DNA of 64,000 nt. It comes from Acheta domesticus (lineage: Eukaryota; Arthropoda; Insecta; Orthoptera; Gryllidae). The DNA is taken from contig JAHLJT010008756.1 in assembly GCA_031308135.1 (NCBI GenBank), forward strand, positions 107,090,415-107,154,414. Direction: 5' to 3'. Shown here one piece after another: positions 21,715 through 32,665 of the stretch. Each line of letters begins with the position of its first letter. Within the stretch, counting starts at the first letter, position 1. A program made the translations under genes and the position numbers. The notes below the pieces were generated by a model that was not told the DNA's origin, did not search any database, and was given only the letters and a program-made list of their open reading frames with translations.

Positions 21715-23040
21715 AAGCGTAAAAGCCCGTTTGATAATGTTACTAAGGGATATTGAAGAAATACCCAATATTCTCCTACCTTCTGAGTACTCAGAAGAGT
21801 ACTTAGGATATTTTTGGAGGAAGCCTGCTGCCCTGAACATGCTGTATGACCTCCACAATGTTCCTGATACGTGATACGCTGATACTCAAGCTTTCAGTTG
21901 TATGCGCTGATCTATACACATCATACTACACAACGAAAAACTTGGATTTCTTTACATAAAAAATTCTAAATTGTCATTCAACAGCGTGTGTCTTGTTAAA
22001 CGAATGCCTATCTTTATCATCCTGAAACTAGGACACGGGAAATGGATTATCACGACTAACATCTGTTGCATGGATTACCACGATTGACATCTTTTTCTAC
22101 CTTACACAAATTAGAAAAAGGCTAGAAACTAGTCGTCCATATGTCCAGTTCATGGTTTGTTTTTTTCTGCAAAGGCTGTATTTAGGTATATATTTCCAAA
22201 AATGTTTCATTATTTTAATGGAAATGAAATATGTTTCTTGTTCAAAATTTAATAAAATATGTGAAAAAATTGTCTTCTGATCCTTTCGTATAGAATCCAT
22301 TGTTTATTTTTATGGAACTGCAGCTGAAAGCTTCCTTCATGACGTAATTCCGCTCATGTTCCATACTCCCTATTCAGTACAAAGTGAGAAACCTACAAAC
22401 AAGTTAAGTTAGTCAACATGTCCGCCATTGTGATGTAATGCAGGAATGATGAAATTAATTTCGCGGCTACGCTTCATTCATTCAACCGTCAAAGGCCTTG
22501 GGATTTTACTCGGTCCCTTTATTACGTCACGCACGATTGTTTCCATGAGTCGCCGATTCGTTACGGCTATCAGAAGATAAACATGCTGATTCACATCTCG
22601 TACGGTTAAGATGAGGAGGATGTCTGTGTTTCTACTGGTTGTATGCTCATTGCATGTATATGTATTTGCATTCTTCATTTATTGTAATGTCCTTTATTTC
22701 CATTTTTCGATGTTATTTTTTCTTTAGCTTCAGTTAAACATTTATTCAACATTCGTCACAGAATGTTCAGACGCAAAGCCAAATGTGCATGTGATAGCTA
22801 ACTTTGATGTGTCTGTTACATCGGCGAAATGCTCTCTCTGACCGCAATGCGGACACTGCGTAGTATCCTATTTTAGCTACTATCTTGCAAATAAATATGT
22901 CACTGATTTCTACGGACTCAAATTAGCATTGAATTTCGAAAATTGATTGCAGAAACAGAAATTGAATGTTTGATGTTTTATATGCACATCATTCCGGGTG
23001 CTGCACAATCTCTTTAATGAATATTCATATTTATTTCTAG
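21715..23040. other. Mostly AT-rich, nothing firm
   Basis: Bases 22380-22620 are GC-moderate, with TCCGCCATTGTG (a YY1/Pho-like GCCAT word) and ATTACGTCACGC (CRE-like). These could be regulatory but are isolated sites. Confidence 0.4.
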
Positions 23041-23084
23041 AGAACTAATTATTTTGTCAGAAAAAGGAAAATCTGAAGAGAACG
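23041..23084 (+). CDS. Candidate 44-nt internal exon
   Basis: Flanked by a good acceptor (TTCATATTTATTTCTAG ending at 23040) and a full-consensus donor (G|GTAAGTAA at 23085). One frame is open (ELIILSEKGKSEEN); the other two contain stops. It lies on the strand opposite to, and 18 bp left of, the minus-strand splice cluster at 23102-23200. The peptide is unrecognised. A chance pairing of splice signals is quite possible. Confidence 0.2.
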
Positions 23085-23101
23085 GTAAGTAACTGACATA
23101 C

Positions 23102-23180
23102 CTTGCGAAAGAGGAAATTGTGGTCTATCTTACCATCATCGAGATATTCCTAGAAGGCTTTCCGGAAGGTATTGCCTTAC
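23102..23180 (-). other. Candidate RS-exon downstream of recursive splice site 1
   Basis: After the 3' splice junction at 23181/23180, two downstream donors define exons of 47 nt (ATG|GTAAGA, ending at 23134) and 79 nt (CAAG|GTATGT, ending at 23102). One frame is open for the 47-nt form (KAIPSGKPSRNISMM) and meets TAG two codons past that donor. A short cryptic exon with an early stop is what exon-definition models of recursive splicing expect. It could instead be an ordinary alternative exon. Confidence 0.35.
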
Positions 23181-23200
23181 CTGAAAGAAACAAAAATATG
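23173..23200 (-). promoter_or_regulatory. Recursive splice site (ratchet point) candidate 1
   Basis: The minus strand reads GTTTCTTTCAG|GTAAGG, preceded by more pyrimidines: 13 of the 14 bases before AG are C or T. A 3' splice site thus abuts a 5' splice site with no exon between. This is the form of ratchet points described in long introns of Drosophila and vertebrates. It predicts stepwise removal of a long intron of a minus-strand gene. Confidence 0.45.
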
Positions 23201-23204
23201 ATTT

Positions 23205-23620
23205 AATATGCGCATACAAAATAGTACATACTCGCGCGTACAAATAGTACATCTATTTATAAAATGATAATATTATTTACAGTTACAATATAACTGGAAA
23301 GAGTAAATATTAACATTTTAGCAGACTATTTAAAACAAAATTGCAATGAAATAAAATGACATAAAATTGCAATAAAATAAAAATGCATTCGCGTGTTCTC
23401 TAGAACCGAACTAATGTTCAATATACACAATCATAGGCAACTTCATAATATTTACATAATATATTTTTCACTTGAGTAGGAACGAAAAATTAATATATTA
23501 TGTTTGTATTACATAACATTCGTTGTTTGTATAATCACTCATATTCAATTCACTTAGGCAATTCGGTCTGAAGCACCACAAATATGACACATATTGACAT
23601 AAATTTGTCAAGTCAAATTC
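23205..23620. other. AT-rich sequence upstream (minus sense) of ratchet candidate 1
   Basis: Low-complexity AT-rich DNA, no gene. Confidence 0.5.
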
Positions 23621-23624
23621 AAGG

Positions 23625-24035
23625 CACGGCCGAGATGACGGTGAGGTTTTAGAGTTCGAGACCCGGTGGTGGCAGGATTTTCGACACGAGCTATGCAGAA
23701 TTTAGACGTAATCTGAGGAGAATTCTGGCGGCTCTGATGAATAGTTTTCTTTGGTTTGTTCCAGCGATACAAGGCGAATGCAGGAGCAGTACCTTCACAA
23801 ACGTGCCACGGGCTGCGTGCGATCTTTCCTACATTCTCCTTGTCCTATCCTCCCCATACTTACATACATTTACACTTACACTTACATGCACTATATTACC
23901 ACACACGTGTAAGTCGGCGCCGAATCTCGCCATTCAGCTGGGAAAGATCACTGCCACCTCCTGCGATTAAGCCATGCATTACACTTACAGCACCAATGAC
24001 CTTATCAGTTGACCAGCCCGAAAACACGAAATAAT
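23625..24035 (+). mobile_element. AATC-tailed dispersed element, with head and tail, centre deleted
   Basis: Starts GGCACGGCCGAGATGACGG and GAGTTCGAGACCCGGTGGTGG (a good B box), then GGCAGGATTTTCGACAC. After the pyrimidine block it passes directly to AAGTCGGCGCCGAATCTCGCC and ends GAAATAATCAATCAAA. The GGGAGACCAGTC to GGTGCCCCGC segment is missing. Confidence 0.75.
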
Positions 24036-24059
24036 CAATCAAAGGCATTCGCCAACTTG

Positions 24060-24350
24060 CCCTTCAGCGACGCGTCTGCCGCTGACAAAATTGAGACCTC
24101 GCCAGGCGGCGCTGCGATCGCGTGAAGAACGCGCCACAGAAAGCCTTCATCCGCGCAGGCGGCTCGCGCCAGGGATCTCCGTGCGTTAGCCGCACCTGGC
24201 CCGGTCACCACGCAGCTCCCCCTCCCCCCGCCTCACCTCTTACCATTGTACAGCGTCTTACGGGCGGAGGGAGCCCAAACGTCGCCGGCACGAGTTCGAG
24301 TTCAACGACGTATCGAGCGAGTGCGGCTGCTCTGCGCCGCACGAAACGAA
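24060..24350. promoter_or_regulatory. GC/CpG-rich pocket
   Basis: A roughly 290-bp GC-rich pocket abutting the preceding element. Frames on the plus strand (24122-24443) show Arg/Ser/Pro bias from composition. No promoter motif. Confidence 0.3.
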
Positions 24351-24354
24351 ACGA

Positions 24355-25185
24355 AACTAGAAAACGTAACTAGAAAAGAGCTTCAATATTTTTCTTTGGC
24401 GATATTATTCCAATTCTTTTTAAATACTTCCATTCCAATGTAATGTGTTGATAGCGAACACAAAACTAAGTTATTTTTTATAGAAGACGATAAAGAAATA
24501 ATTGATCTTAGAGAGGCAGGTAATCTCAGGAGTTAAGATAGTAGCGAGTGAAGTATCTTTCTAGAGTAGTCATTGTCAAGTAGACTTGGGTAATATTTGA
24601 TTTGAATTTATTCCAAATTTTAGCCAAATACAGAGCAAAACAAAAAATAAGTTAGGATAAGTCAGGAGAGATTGGTTGTTGCGCCAGAAGAAAGTGCTTC
24701 ACTGATTGGAGCGTGCAGGAGAAGAGATAAAACATTTTATGTCTTATCCGAAGGAGATAAAGGTGTTGGGAACTATAGTATTGGACACAAAGAAAAGGAT
24801 TTACCCTTACGAAAAAAGTAAATACATTAAGTCGTAAGATAGAAAAAAAGATACTCAAATTATGGAAGTGAAGTGAAGTCTTTACATTCAGGAACACATT
24901 TTGAGAAGTCTCATCAAGGAGGAATGACGTCTTCGTAAGGTCTAATTTGAAATTCTTCAAACCACTTCATTTATAACCTGCTCATAATTTTATTGACCTA
25001 TTAATTCAAGTTTCATTGAATGAAGTTTCATTCATTGTTATGAGATTTCAATTAAAACGGAAATTACCAATTCTTGGAGATTGAATCTTTATGGTAATAT
25101 TTATTCTCATTTCGTACTCAAACGATTTGGAAATAAACCGTAAAATTTCTTATATGTGCAGAAATTCGGAAGAGAATGGATCTAC
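24355..25185. other. AT-rich sequence, nothing recognised
   Basis: No convincing gene or repeat; a minus-strand frame at 24652-24960 is Phe/Leu-rich and of unknown worth. Confidence 0.5.
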
Positions 25186-25189
25186 AGCA

Positions 25190-25440
25190 AGGGGTCGACA
25201 CCCGTCCTTTTGGACGCCCCTCTGGCCGCGGCGCTTGAGCGCACTGGCGCGTGGTGCGGCGGGGCAAGGCGGGGCGGGGCGGCCCGGGCGCGCAGGCCGC
25301 TCCTCAAAGCAGTTCGAAGGAGCGTTTTTCAGCAGCGAGCCACGTCCCTCGTATCGCGCGCCACTCTGTTTTCTGAACTGCCAGTTCATCTTTGTCGCGA
25401 CACGATGTTAAAGAATGTCCCCGGCGCAGGCGGCTCCGTT
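25190..25440. promoter_or_regulatory. GC/CpG-rich pocket
   Basis: Short CpG-rich pocket with GGGGCAAGGCGGGGCGGGGC (GC-box-like) leading straight into a long purine-rich tract. Same arrangement as 4080, 9225 and 55615. Confidence 0.35.
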
Positions 25441-26690
25441 AACGGCGACAGCGGATGAGGACGGGAGGGGGGCGGCGGGAGCCGAGGCGCAATCGACGGG
25501 GGAGGCATCTACGATGGAGGTGATGATGGTGGGGTGGGGTAACGGAGGAAGGTGTGGGAGCAGGAACGGGGTTAGTCGAAACGATGGCGAGGAGCAGGCG
25601 CGAAGAAGCGGAGATGGAGGTGGAGACGAGAACGAGGTGGAAGAGGCGGGGGTGGGGTGGAGGAGGCAGAGAGGACAAGATGAGGTGGCGCGGGTGGAGG
25701 TGGATGAGATGGGTGGCGGAAGAAAAACTGAAGAAGACGGCGGGGATGGAGACGGATGGGTGTGGTGATGGATGTTTGGGCGTGATGGTGACAATGGAGA
25801 CAGTGACGGGGGCGGGGGCGGGGTGGGGTATGTTGCGCAGTACGGGGTCAGCGGCAGGGACGGGACCGGATCGTGGCGATGGGAGCAAGGCGGGTCAGCA
25901 ATAATACGGGGGCGGTGATGGAGAGCGAGGGTGTGTCGGAGACGGTAGCGGAGGCGGCGGGGCCACGGGAGCGGCAGGCGGAGTAAAAACGCAGCACTGC
26001 CGCATTCTTCAAAAGGCTGCGCCGCGCCGGCCTGGCCCGGTCGTTCGTCACAATGCAGGAGTCGCGCCCCGGCGCGCTCCGTGAAGTGGGGCGGGGAGGA
26101 GCAGGTGTGGGTGAGCATGAGCTCTCAGCGCACGCAGGCGCTCTCACAATGGACGACCACACCCGGGCGCTGCAGTGTCGGAAGACAAGGCCCGGGTGCG
26201 GGCGAGGCAAATGAGCATTGCAAGAGAGTGGATTAGTAGGGACGGTGAAGGGTGTGGACGGAATAGAAGGGGCGAAAATGTGGTCTTCGTCCGATGGGTG
26301 GCTAAGTTTTTGTACTGCCGAAGAGTCTTCCTTCAAAAGGTGGTGAAGAGACTGTGCTGCAGAGGGAGAAGGAAACTGTGATATGAGTCGTTGAAGAGAA
26401 AATTCAAAGACGTGACAACGCGGAAAGGCAGAAACAGGGAGGAACTGAGGAGAGAAAAGGTGAAAAATGAAAGAGAAGTATGAAGCAGAATAAAAGAACA
26501 AGGAGTGGTGAAGTACCAAAAATATGCCCGAAGGAGAGCAGGTTGAAAGACGCACATATAGTGATGAGAGAGAGAGAGAGAGGGAGGGAGGGAGGGAGGG
26601 AGGGAAGGAGGGAGAAAGGAGCAAATGAGGCCTGAGGTGGAGACATGAAGGGCCTCTGAAGTGCATCTGGCCCTCCTTCACATAATGCTT
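25441..26690 (+). repeat. Long purine-rich tract with embedded CpG segment
   Basis: Over 1.2 kb enriched in G/A on the plus strand, interrupted by a CpG-rich segment at 25985-26170. The long minus-strand frames (25408-26118 and 25848-26681) encode Pro/Ser/His-rich peptides that arise from the pyrimidine strand and are not considered genes. Confidence 0.6.
26566..26616 (+). repeat. (AG)n then (GGGA)n microsatellite
   Basis: AGAGAGAGAGAG followed by GGGAGGGAGGGA units and GGAAGGAGGG. Confidence 0.9.
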
Positions 26691-26765
26691 CCCCCTTCCT
26701 CATGGCCCCACAGTTGAAACTCGAGAACTTCCCTCTTTGCGACTTCATTACCATGACCATGACCA

Positions 26766-26796
26766 TCCCCTTCTTCTTCTTCTTCTTCTTCTTCAA
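26766..26796. repeat. (TTC)n microsatellite
   Basis: About 9 TTC units. Confidence 0.9.
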
Positions 26797-26824
26797 GAAA
26801 TTAGTAGTGTAATGTAAAATGTCT

Positions 26825-27056
26825 CATGCTAAAATGTGTAATGCTAAAAATTATGAGAAAACTCAGCGAATTGCAAAGGAATGATGAAATGAGAGGTAGG
26901 AAAAACGAGACAACCACAATAAAAGATCCGCGAACCCGTCTCATGTAAAATGTGTAATGCTAAAAATTATGAGAAAACTCGGCGAATTGCAAAGGAATGA
27001 TGAAATGAGAGGTAGGGAAAACGAGACAACCACAATAAAAGATCCGCGAACCCGTT
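26825..27056 (+). repeat. Recent 116-bp tandem duplication
   Basis: Two head-to-tail copies (26825-26940 and 26941-27056) that differ at only a few positions, for example CTCAGCG/CTCGGCG and GTAGGAAAA/GTAGGGAAA. Each contains AATGCTAAAAATTATGAG and ends GATCCGCGAACCCGT. Near-identity means a recent event. Confidence 0.9.
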
Positions 27057-27084
27057 TCGTTTACCACAAAGCCCTATTGAATCA

Positions 27085-27430
27085 ACCTAGAACTGAACTG
27101 TGGTGCCCAGAGTTTTAAGGAACAGTCTAACCACTGCACCACGGGTCTTCCCAAGAGAGTAATACAGCGAAAGAGAGAAACTGTTTTGGAGGGCGCGCGA
27201 TCTCGCGCCGCAGAGGTTGCAAGTTGTTCTTCCCCGCGCGTAGCCAACTGAGCTTTTTTGTCGCGTCGGCCCCAAATCTGATTCCCGGGCATTCGCCCAG
27301 CCCCTTCCGCTGCATGACTTTTCTACACCCATCTTGCCCACATGTCCGCAGCGCGCTCAAAGCGTTCGACGAACTGTGGTACGCGGAACCACACTCCGCG
27401 AGAATTTCGTGCGTGTGGGATTCCCAACCG
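27085..27430 (-). other. GC-rich segment ending in a tRNA-like A box
   Basis: On the minus strand GTGGTGCAGTGGTTAGACTG (about 27124-27143) resembles a tRNA A box, with a weak B-like CAGTTCAGTTCTAG about 30 bp on. The 27180-27420 part is CpG-rich. It may be another SINE-head relic beside a GC pocket. Three overlapping minus frames arise here, none recognised. Confidence 0.35.
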
Positions 27431-27434
27431 GGGC

Positions 27435-28535
27435 TACACAGCAGCCAGCAATCATGAATATTTCATAGGCTATTTCATTATGAATAATTCTTCGTAGCGA
27501 TATAGGTATGTATTTCGCGTTTTAGGGGAGAAACAATTCCACATTTTCCTTTCTAGCGATTTCCCACGCTTGGGTCCTGTTTTTATTGTTGATGCCTAAG
27601 GGTAAGGGAGACACGAGGCGACCACGACTTCTTCCCATCACCGTCCTAGCTTATTTGGCCTTTCTGAGCTTTTTCTGTAGTCACACAGTTACAGAAACTG
27701 AGACGATTTGTATTAGAAAGCTACAGTTTCATTTTTCCCCGATCGGAAACCGAATCCCGACACTGCTATATGGAAAAACAAAATGACAACATTAAACAGT
27801 ATCGAATTTCTATGCGAGAAAACATATTTGGGTGCAAGAAACATATTCAGTGAAATCTGCATACATCCAATCTAACAAACAGAAGACAATATAGCGATAT
27901 TTCAAACAAATGTGCGAATGAATAATATCTCACAAATATCGTACATGCAAACAAATCATGAGCGCTGGGCTGAGTAAAAGTAGCCCAGCACAAAGATAAT
28001 TTGCAGCTTGTGCGAGTGCTCTTGTATGTGTTCTCGTGTGCTCTCACATCTCCCAGTGCCTCTCTCTCCATTCAGGGGTATTTTTTGTTGTTGTTTTTAG
28101 GGGAAGGTGATGTACGGAGGAAGGAGGTCAGTGGTGTTACAATTCACATCATCAAGAAATACGTTTTTTTTTAATTTCTAACACACACAGACATACATTA
28201 CACATATCGAGGAGACTAAAAGTAAATTCGTTTCTGAAGTTTATATTAGAGAACCTGAATAACAGCTGTATTGCTGTAAGTCTTGAATAATGTGCGTGAC
28301 ATAGAGTTTTGTTAAGTGTGGTGTATCGTAACTTTATTATATCCGTTAGTGAGTTTGTTCATCAAGAATGTGAGCTCTATTCTGCACGCATTAATTTTTA
28401 ATAGGTATGTCATGTAGGCAAATTATAAATAAAATAAAATTAATTAGTACAATTTACTGAAAATACACATTGCATTGAGCACCTCGATCGGATACGTCAA
28501 TTATTCTCTTACGAGTATGACGGTATCCGGACACA
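27435..28535. other. Unassigned sequence
   Basis: GCTGGGCTGAGTAAAAGTAG and CCCAGC at 27963-27988 form a short hairpin (8-bp arms, 10-nt loop). Otherwise nothing recognised. Confidence 0.4.
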
Positions 28536-28539
28536 ATAC

Positions 28540-28815
28540 ACTACACTATGGACAGAGTGTTCTCTGAAGTGTGCAGTCATATACGCTTGCTACTGCCCTA
28601 TCAACGTTTCCTCAGGCGACACACAAAACAATTGTTCATCGTCAATGGCGCCTACTTCCAGTCACATCCCGCGATTAATGGCAGGCGCGACGGCTTGGAG
28701 TGGGGAGAGCGGGAATATAACGGTTTGTACTCGCTACGGCTGAGCACCGGCAGCCATCCAGAGGCAATGCTTCTCGTTCAACACCGGGGGTCGGAAACCT
28801 ATTCAAAGGAATGAT
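28540..28815. promoter_or_regulatory. GC-moderate pocket with CGCGATTAATGG
   Basis: GC-moderate segment holding CCGCGATTAATGGCAGGCGC (28668-28687), an ATTAAT core in CpG context as in other pockets. An 88-codon plus-strand frame (28548-28814) covers it; it has no recognised domain. Confidence 0.25.
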
Positions 28816-28819
28816 CGCT

Positions 28820-29685
28820 CCAACAAAAAACTAAGGTTTCGATTTACCCTATTCTTAGGAAAATAATACTATACCTGAAGCTCTAGGCTCACTTAATGAA
28901 TTCCGGTGATTTAGCCCTCTTTTTCAGATTTCATTCATCAGCAGCCCTCTTTCTGCAGATGACGCGAAGACCAACGAAAGCCGATCAAGTTCTCAACAAA
29001 TATATTTGAAAAAATGATACCTGACATGGTATTTAGAGTATTTTCCTTTGCATTAAACTAATATTTTCACAGTCTAAAATAAACCAAATTCAATATAACA
29101 TTCCATCATTTCCACGAAACACTTGCAATATATCTAACAGCCAAACATCATTGTAGTATTTCCAAAAAAATAAAAATACCAATAATAATAAGTGGAGGGC
29201 AAATATCACTTGAGTAAAATCACGGATAATTCCCGCAAAAAGATGCACATTTCGTTATGATTCAAAATACGCTTACGCAATAGAGAAAACCGTCATGAAG
29301 TCGGAGGTTTAAATTATTGCATGGCATCTAGGTGCAAAGACAACCCGCATTATATTAGGAAAAGAACACTGAGTGTCCCTCAGTACTGCGACCGCATAAG
29401 TAATACTTATAAACCATACGACGCGTAGATGCCCCAAGTGTGAGGGAATATATTGAAAATGGTCTGAGAGGAAATTCAGTTATCCCTTAGTTGTATCAAC
29501 TATTAAAGAGAGGATTTCTATGGAGATTGAATGTTTCTTTTGTCATCTTTAAATTGTTTCATTCATAGAATGCTTTATTCAGACCTTTTTTGTTCGTATC
29601 AAACGACTAAAGCACATGACTGATGACCAATCTGGTTCTGTGTAGGCGAGATGCAAATTCTTAAGCGTGTATCAGATCCTCCTGA
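28820..29685. other. AT-rich sequence, nothing recognised
   Basis: No gene or repeat seen. Confidence 0.5.
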
Positions 29686-29689
29686 CAAT

Positions 29690-29925
29690 GAGCTTTGCGT
29701 CACGGTTGGCCACACTGTGCGTCACCGGCGGGACACGAGGCGACGCATCGCGGCGAGGCCGGACCTGTCGCGTCGCAGTCTGCGAGCGCTCGCTCGCGCG
29801 CTGCATGCGAACTCCAGCCGGCAGGCGGCCCTTCCGTTTACACGGCCAGAGGAAGCCCTCGATCAGGCGATTCTCAGGCGACGGCACCGCGCTGCGATAC
29901 GCAAAGGGTTCGAATTGGTGATGCG
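29690..29925. promoter_or_regulatory. GC/CpG-rich pocket
   Basis: A sharply bounded GC-rich pocket of about 235 bp. Four overlapping frames on both strands (29651-29971) are open, so no coding strand is favoured. Confidence 0.3.
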
Positions 29926-29929
29926 ACAT

Positions 29930-30980
29930 CCGTAACGAAACGACAAGCTTTTTAAAAATCGACTTTTTCAAAAATCGTTGTTTGAGCTACTACTCCGATA
30001 TCCGTCTGGCAATAATCGAAAGAAACCACGAAAATGACCGATCAGACCACTGGTTACATGAATCTTATTGGAATATATAAATATATTGGAATAATTATAG
30101 GCGATTGGAATAATTATAGGGAGGGGTGGGGGAAGGGGAAAATACATAAAGAAGCTCCGTACACGGGCGTAATAGAACATTTTATTCCCTTAATGTGTGC
30201 ACTCTGATTTTACCCCTTTTTAACCTCACCATTTTTGGAAATTGTTACAAGACATTTGGGGAAGGGGCTATCCGAACCATCTGGCAACCGCGAAATTGGT
30301 GTAACAGGAAAGAAATGTATTAATTAATGGCAACATTTAAGTAATAATTTCATTTCCCTGTATGTTCAATATATTTGCTAGTAAAATATGCCTAGTCAAT
30401 GAATAAGGGGACACAGAAATGTAGTTACTCCTTCCTCTTGCTTTAGTTTGTGTACGCCTATTCTAAATAAATTGTCGACCGGTATGGCGGAAAAAATAGA
30501 GCAAAACCGACTCAACGCCAAGAATGAGATATCGATATCGATATTTCCAAACCTTTTATATTTCTATAAAAACATCCATTTTTTAAAAATCGAATCCTAT
30601 GTTTTCTGAACATTGATATTTTGTGCTCAATATTTTGTTTGTGGACGAAAAATTCCCAGAATCACACTTTTGTAAAAGTTAAAATATGAAATAATAACTG
30701 ATGTTACATTAATGATAGATTAAAATGGTTTAAATTTTCAGGAATCTCAGGTTGGCAAACAGTTAACCGCTATGAATCACAATATTAACTGTCTAATGTG
30801 ATTTACCAAATTGTTCCAAATATTGTATTAATATATTACGAATGTTTATTATAAAAGCATTACACCTGAATGCAGTTATTAAAATTAAAAATTAAACCAC
30901 TTGTACAGGACTGAGAACCCTAGTTCCACCTATTCGTAAACTATGAGCTGCTACATAATTGCATGTAATGCCGTCTCGCA
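29930..30980. other. AT-rich sequence, nothing recognised
   Basis: Small AT-rich direct repeats at 30065-30125 (ATTGGAATAATTATAGG twice). No gene. Confidence 0.5.
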
Positions 30981-30981
30981 G

Positions 30982-31190
30982 TTATAGTGAAAGCAGCTCC
31001 CAGCTATCTGGCTGCAGCTGTGACAGTCCGTAAACGTAACTTAAGCAGTATTTGCGGTATTCAACGTAGCTCAGGACACACACCAAGGTGTCCAAGTGCA
31101 TCTGTGGCTGGAGGTCACCGTTCATTCGCTTCCAGGCCTCTAAACGTGAGGTGCAGGCATACTCACAGCACGACCGCATCCGTTTTGTTT
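30982..31190 (-). pseudogene. Coding-like fragment of unknown origin
   Basis: The minus frame runs from the edge of the adjoining element (about 31190) to a TAA at 30982-30984 and has coding-like third positions. It includes CCEYACTSRLEAWKRMNG and YVEYRKYCLSYVYGL. The plus strand is open as well. A partly similar stretch (TAATGCCATCTCATAGTTAT, 32288-32307, versus TAATGCCGTCTCGCAGTTAT, 30967-30986) suggests that it belongs to a dispersed repeat. I recognise no family. Confidence 0.25.
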
Positions 31191-31194
31191 GAAT

Positions 31195-31530
31195 GGCTGA
31201 TTGATTGGTGTTTTCGGGCACGACAATTAATATGGTCATTGGTCCGATTAATATAGTAAACATTTTATCACGGGAGGTGGCAAGGTTCCACCCTCAATGA
31301 ATTATAAGAACCAGAGACGAACTATGCGTCAGCTTGCTGAGTATTTCCGACCCCAAGGTACCGCCCCAACTGGGACGAGCTTTGAGTGTAAGCTCCCGAC
31401 TGGACTCCCGCCGTGTGTGGTAATGTGTTGCATGAAAGTGTGTGTCTGTGTATTTGTGGGTGGGTGTAAGGGGCGAGGAGGGGTTAATGATGCTGAAGAT
31501 CGCGCGCGATCCGTGACCCAAGGCGAACCG
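31195..31530 (-). mobile_element. AATC-tailed dispersed element, tail half
   Basis: GGCTGATTGATTGGTGTTTT, TATGGTCATTGGTCC, ATCACGGGAGGTGGC, ACCGCCCCAACTGGGACGAG and GATCGCGCGCGATCCGTGAC follow family order; the head half is absent. Confidence 0.75.
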
Positions 31531-31534
31531 CACC

Positions 31535-31880
31535 GGCAAGAAGGGATGGAGCCAAGGGGAACCGCACCGGCCAGCGCTTGGAGAGACAGTGGCAATGTTG
31601 GCTGTGAGCCGGTAAGAGCGTTGCCGTCGCACCGCTGCGCCGCCCGGTGAGTTCCAAGCGCAGCGCAGGCGAGTCGACTTGCGTGCCACCAACGCCAACC
31701 GCGCCGCCGCCGAGGACGCCGACGACCTCTGGCCCAGCTGAGGCGGCGCCAATAACAGGAAGCCATCGGGCGTCGCCCAAAGCTTCGTCACGGACCGAAA
31801 TACGCTGCGGCGGCGGCGAATCACGCGAGTGGATGGCTCATAGCGGAAGCCAAAGGTGGACACGTTCAAGACTGCGTGCC
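31535..31880. promoter_or_regulatory. GC/CpG-rich pocket
   Basis: CpG-rich, with an internal repeat of AAGGGGAACCGCACCGGC-like sequence at about 31520 and 31552. Frames open on both strands. Part (31575-31610) resembles the GGAGAGACAGTGGCAATG variant head of the dispersed element seen near 56490 and 63030. Confidence 0.3.
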
Positions 31881-31884
31881 GATG

Positions 31885-32340
31885 CGTCAACAAATTAAAC
31901 ATTCTTTATTATAGGCAGCGGCGAACCTAGACATTATTTTGGTTCCGTTCGCTTCCCTGTGCGTATATTTTGAAATTAATAGTTTTTAAATGATTTAGCT
32001 TGAAGTTACATATATAGATTCGTAATGAGAATACTCGCTTAGATGTGATATGATTGAAATGTAATGGATTTGAATAAATTTATTACAATTACTAAGCAAC
32101 ATTCGCTTTCAGCTTGATTCCCATTCCCTTTTTGTATTCACGACCTGATCATAGGACGATGTTATGGTTAACATTAGTTGCTTTGTTTAAGTTCCGGGAC
32201 TCGGGACTATAGCTGTTTTAGTACTTCGAACAGAAATCGTTCTTCTAAGGACGGACCGGAACCAATGTCTTCAACGAAACTTGTGCTTAATGCCATCTCA
32301 TAGTTATCGCAATCTTAGAAGCTACACCACCTCAGATATT
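31885..32340. other. AT-rich sequence, nothing recognised
   Basis: No gene or repeat boundary seen. Confidence 0.5.
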
Positions 32341-32341
32341 A

Positions 32342-32454
32342 GAGTTCTTGCACCCTCGAACGTGAAGCACTATTGCACACTAAAGTGATGCGAAACTTGC
32401 ACTGCGCATGAGCAGAAGATCGATAGTACTTAACGTTCGAGGGTGCAAAAACTC
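32342..32454. mobile_element. Fold-back element, imperfect hairpin
   Basis: Outer arms GAGTTCTTGCACCCTCGAACGT-type (32342-32363) and its near-perfect reverse complement (32433-32454) continue inward (AAGCACTAT with ATAGTACTT), giving arms of about 35-40 nt and a short loop. It could be a fold-back MITE or a hairpin RNA locus. Confidence 0.6.
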
Positions 32455-32544
32455 CCTACTAACAACGCCGTGGAAATATTAAAGATAGGCATCAACCAAC
32501 CAGCCAGCACCATCACTACGCCGAAAGCTCAGAGCCAGCCAGCA

Positions 32545-32665
32545 TTGCCGCTGCCCCTGCAGCGACTTCGACCGGGAGGTCCTGGTTTCCAGAGCGGGCG
32601 GTGGACTATTTTCGACGTTAGCTTAATAACTGGCATTGAATCGCAGTCTAGAAGAGAATTCTAGA
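32545..32665 (+). mobile_element. AATC-tailed dispersed element, head fragment
   Basis: GCAGCGACTTCGACCGGGAG, GTCCTGGTTTCCAGAGCGGG and GACTATTTTCGACGTTAGC, then AGAGAATTCTAG match the family head. Truncated after the EcoRI-like GAATTC block. Confidence 0.6.

Noticed and set aside
25408..26681. Minus-strand frames of 236 and 277 codons
   Set aside because: Pro/Ser/His-rich translation of the pyrimidine strand of a purine tract; no domain and no start context.
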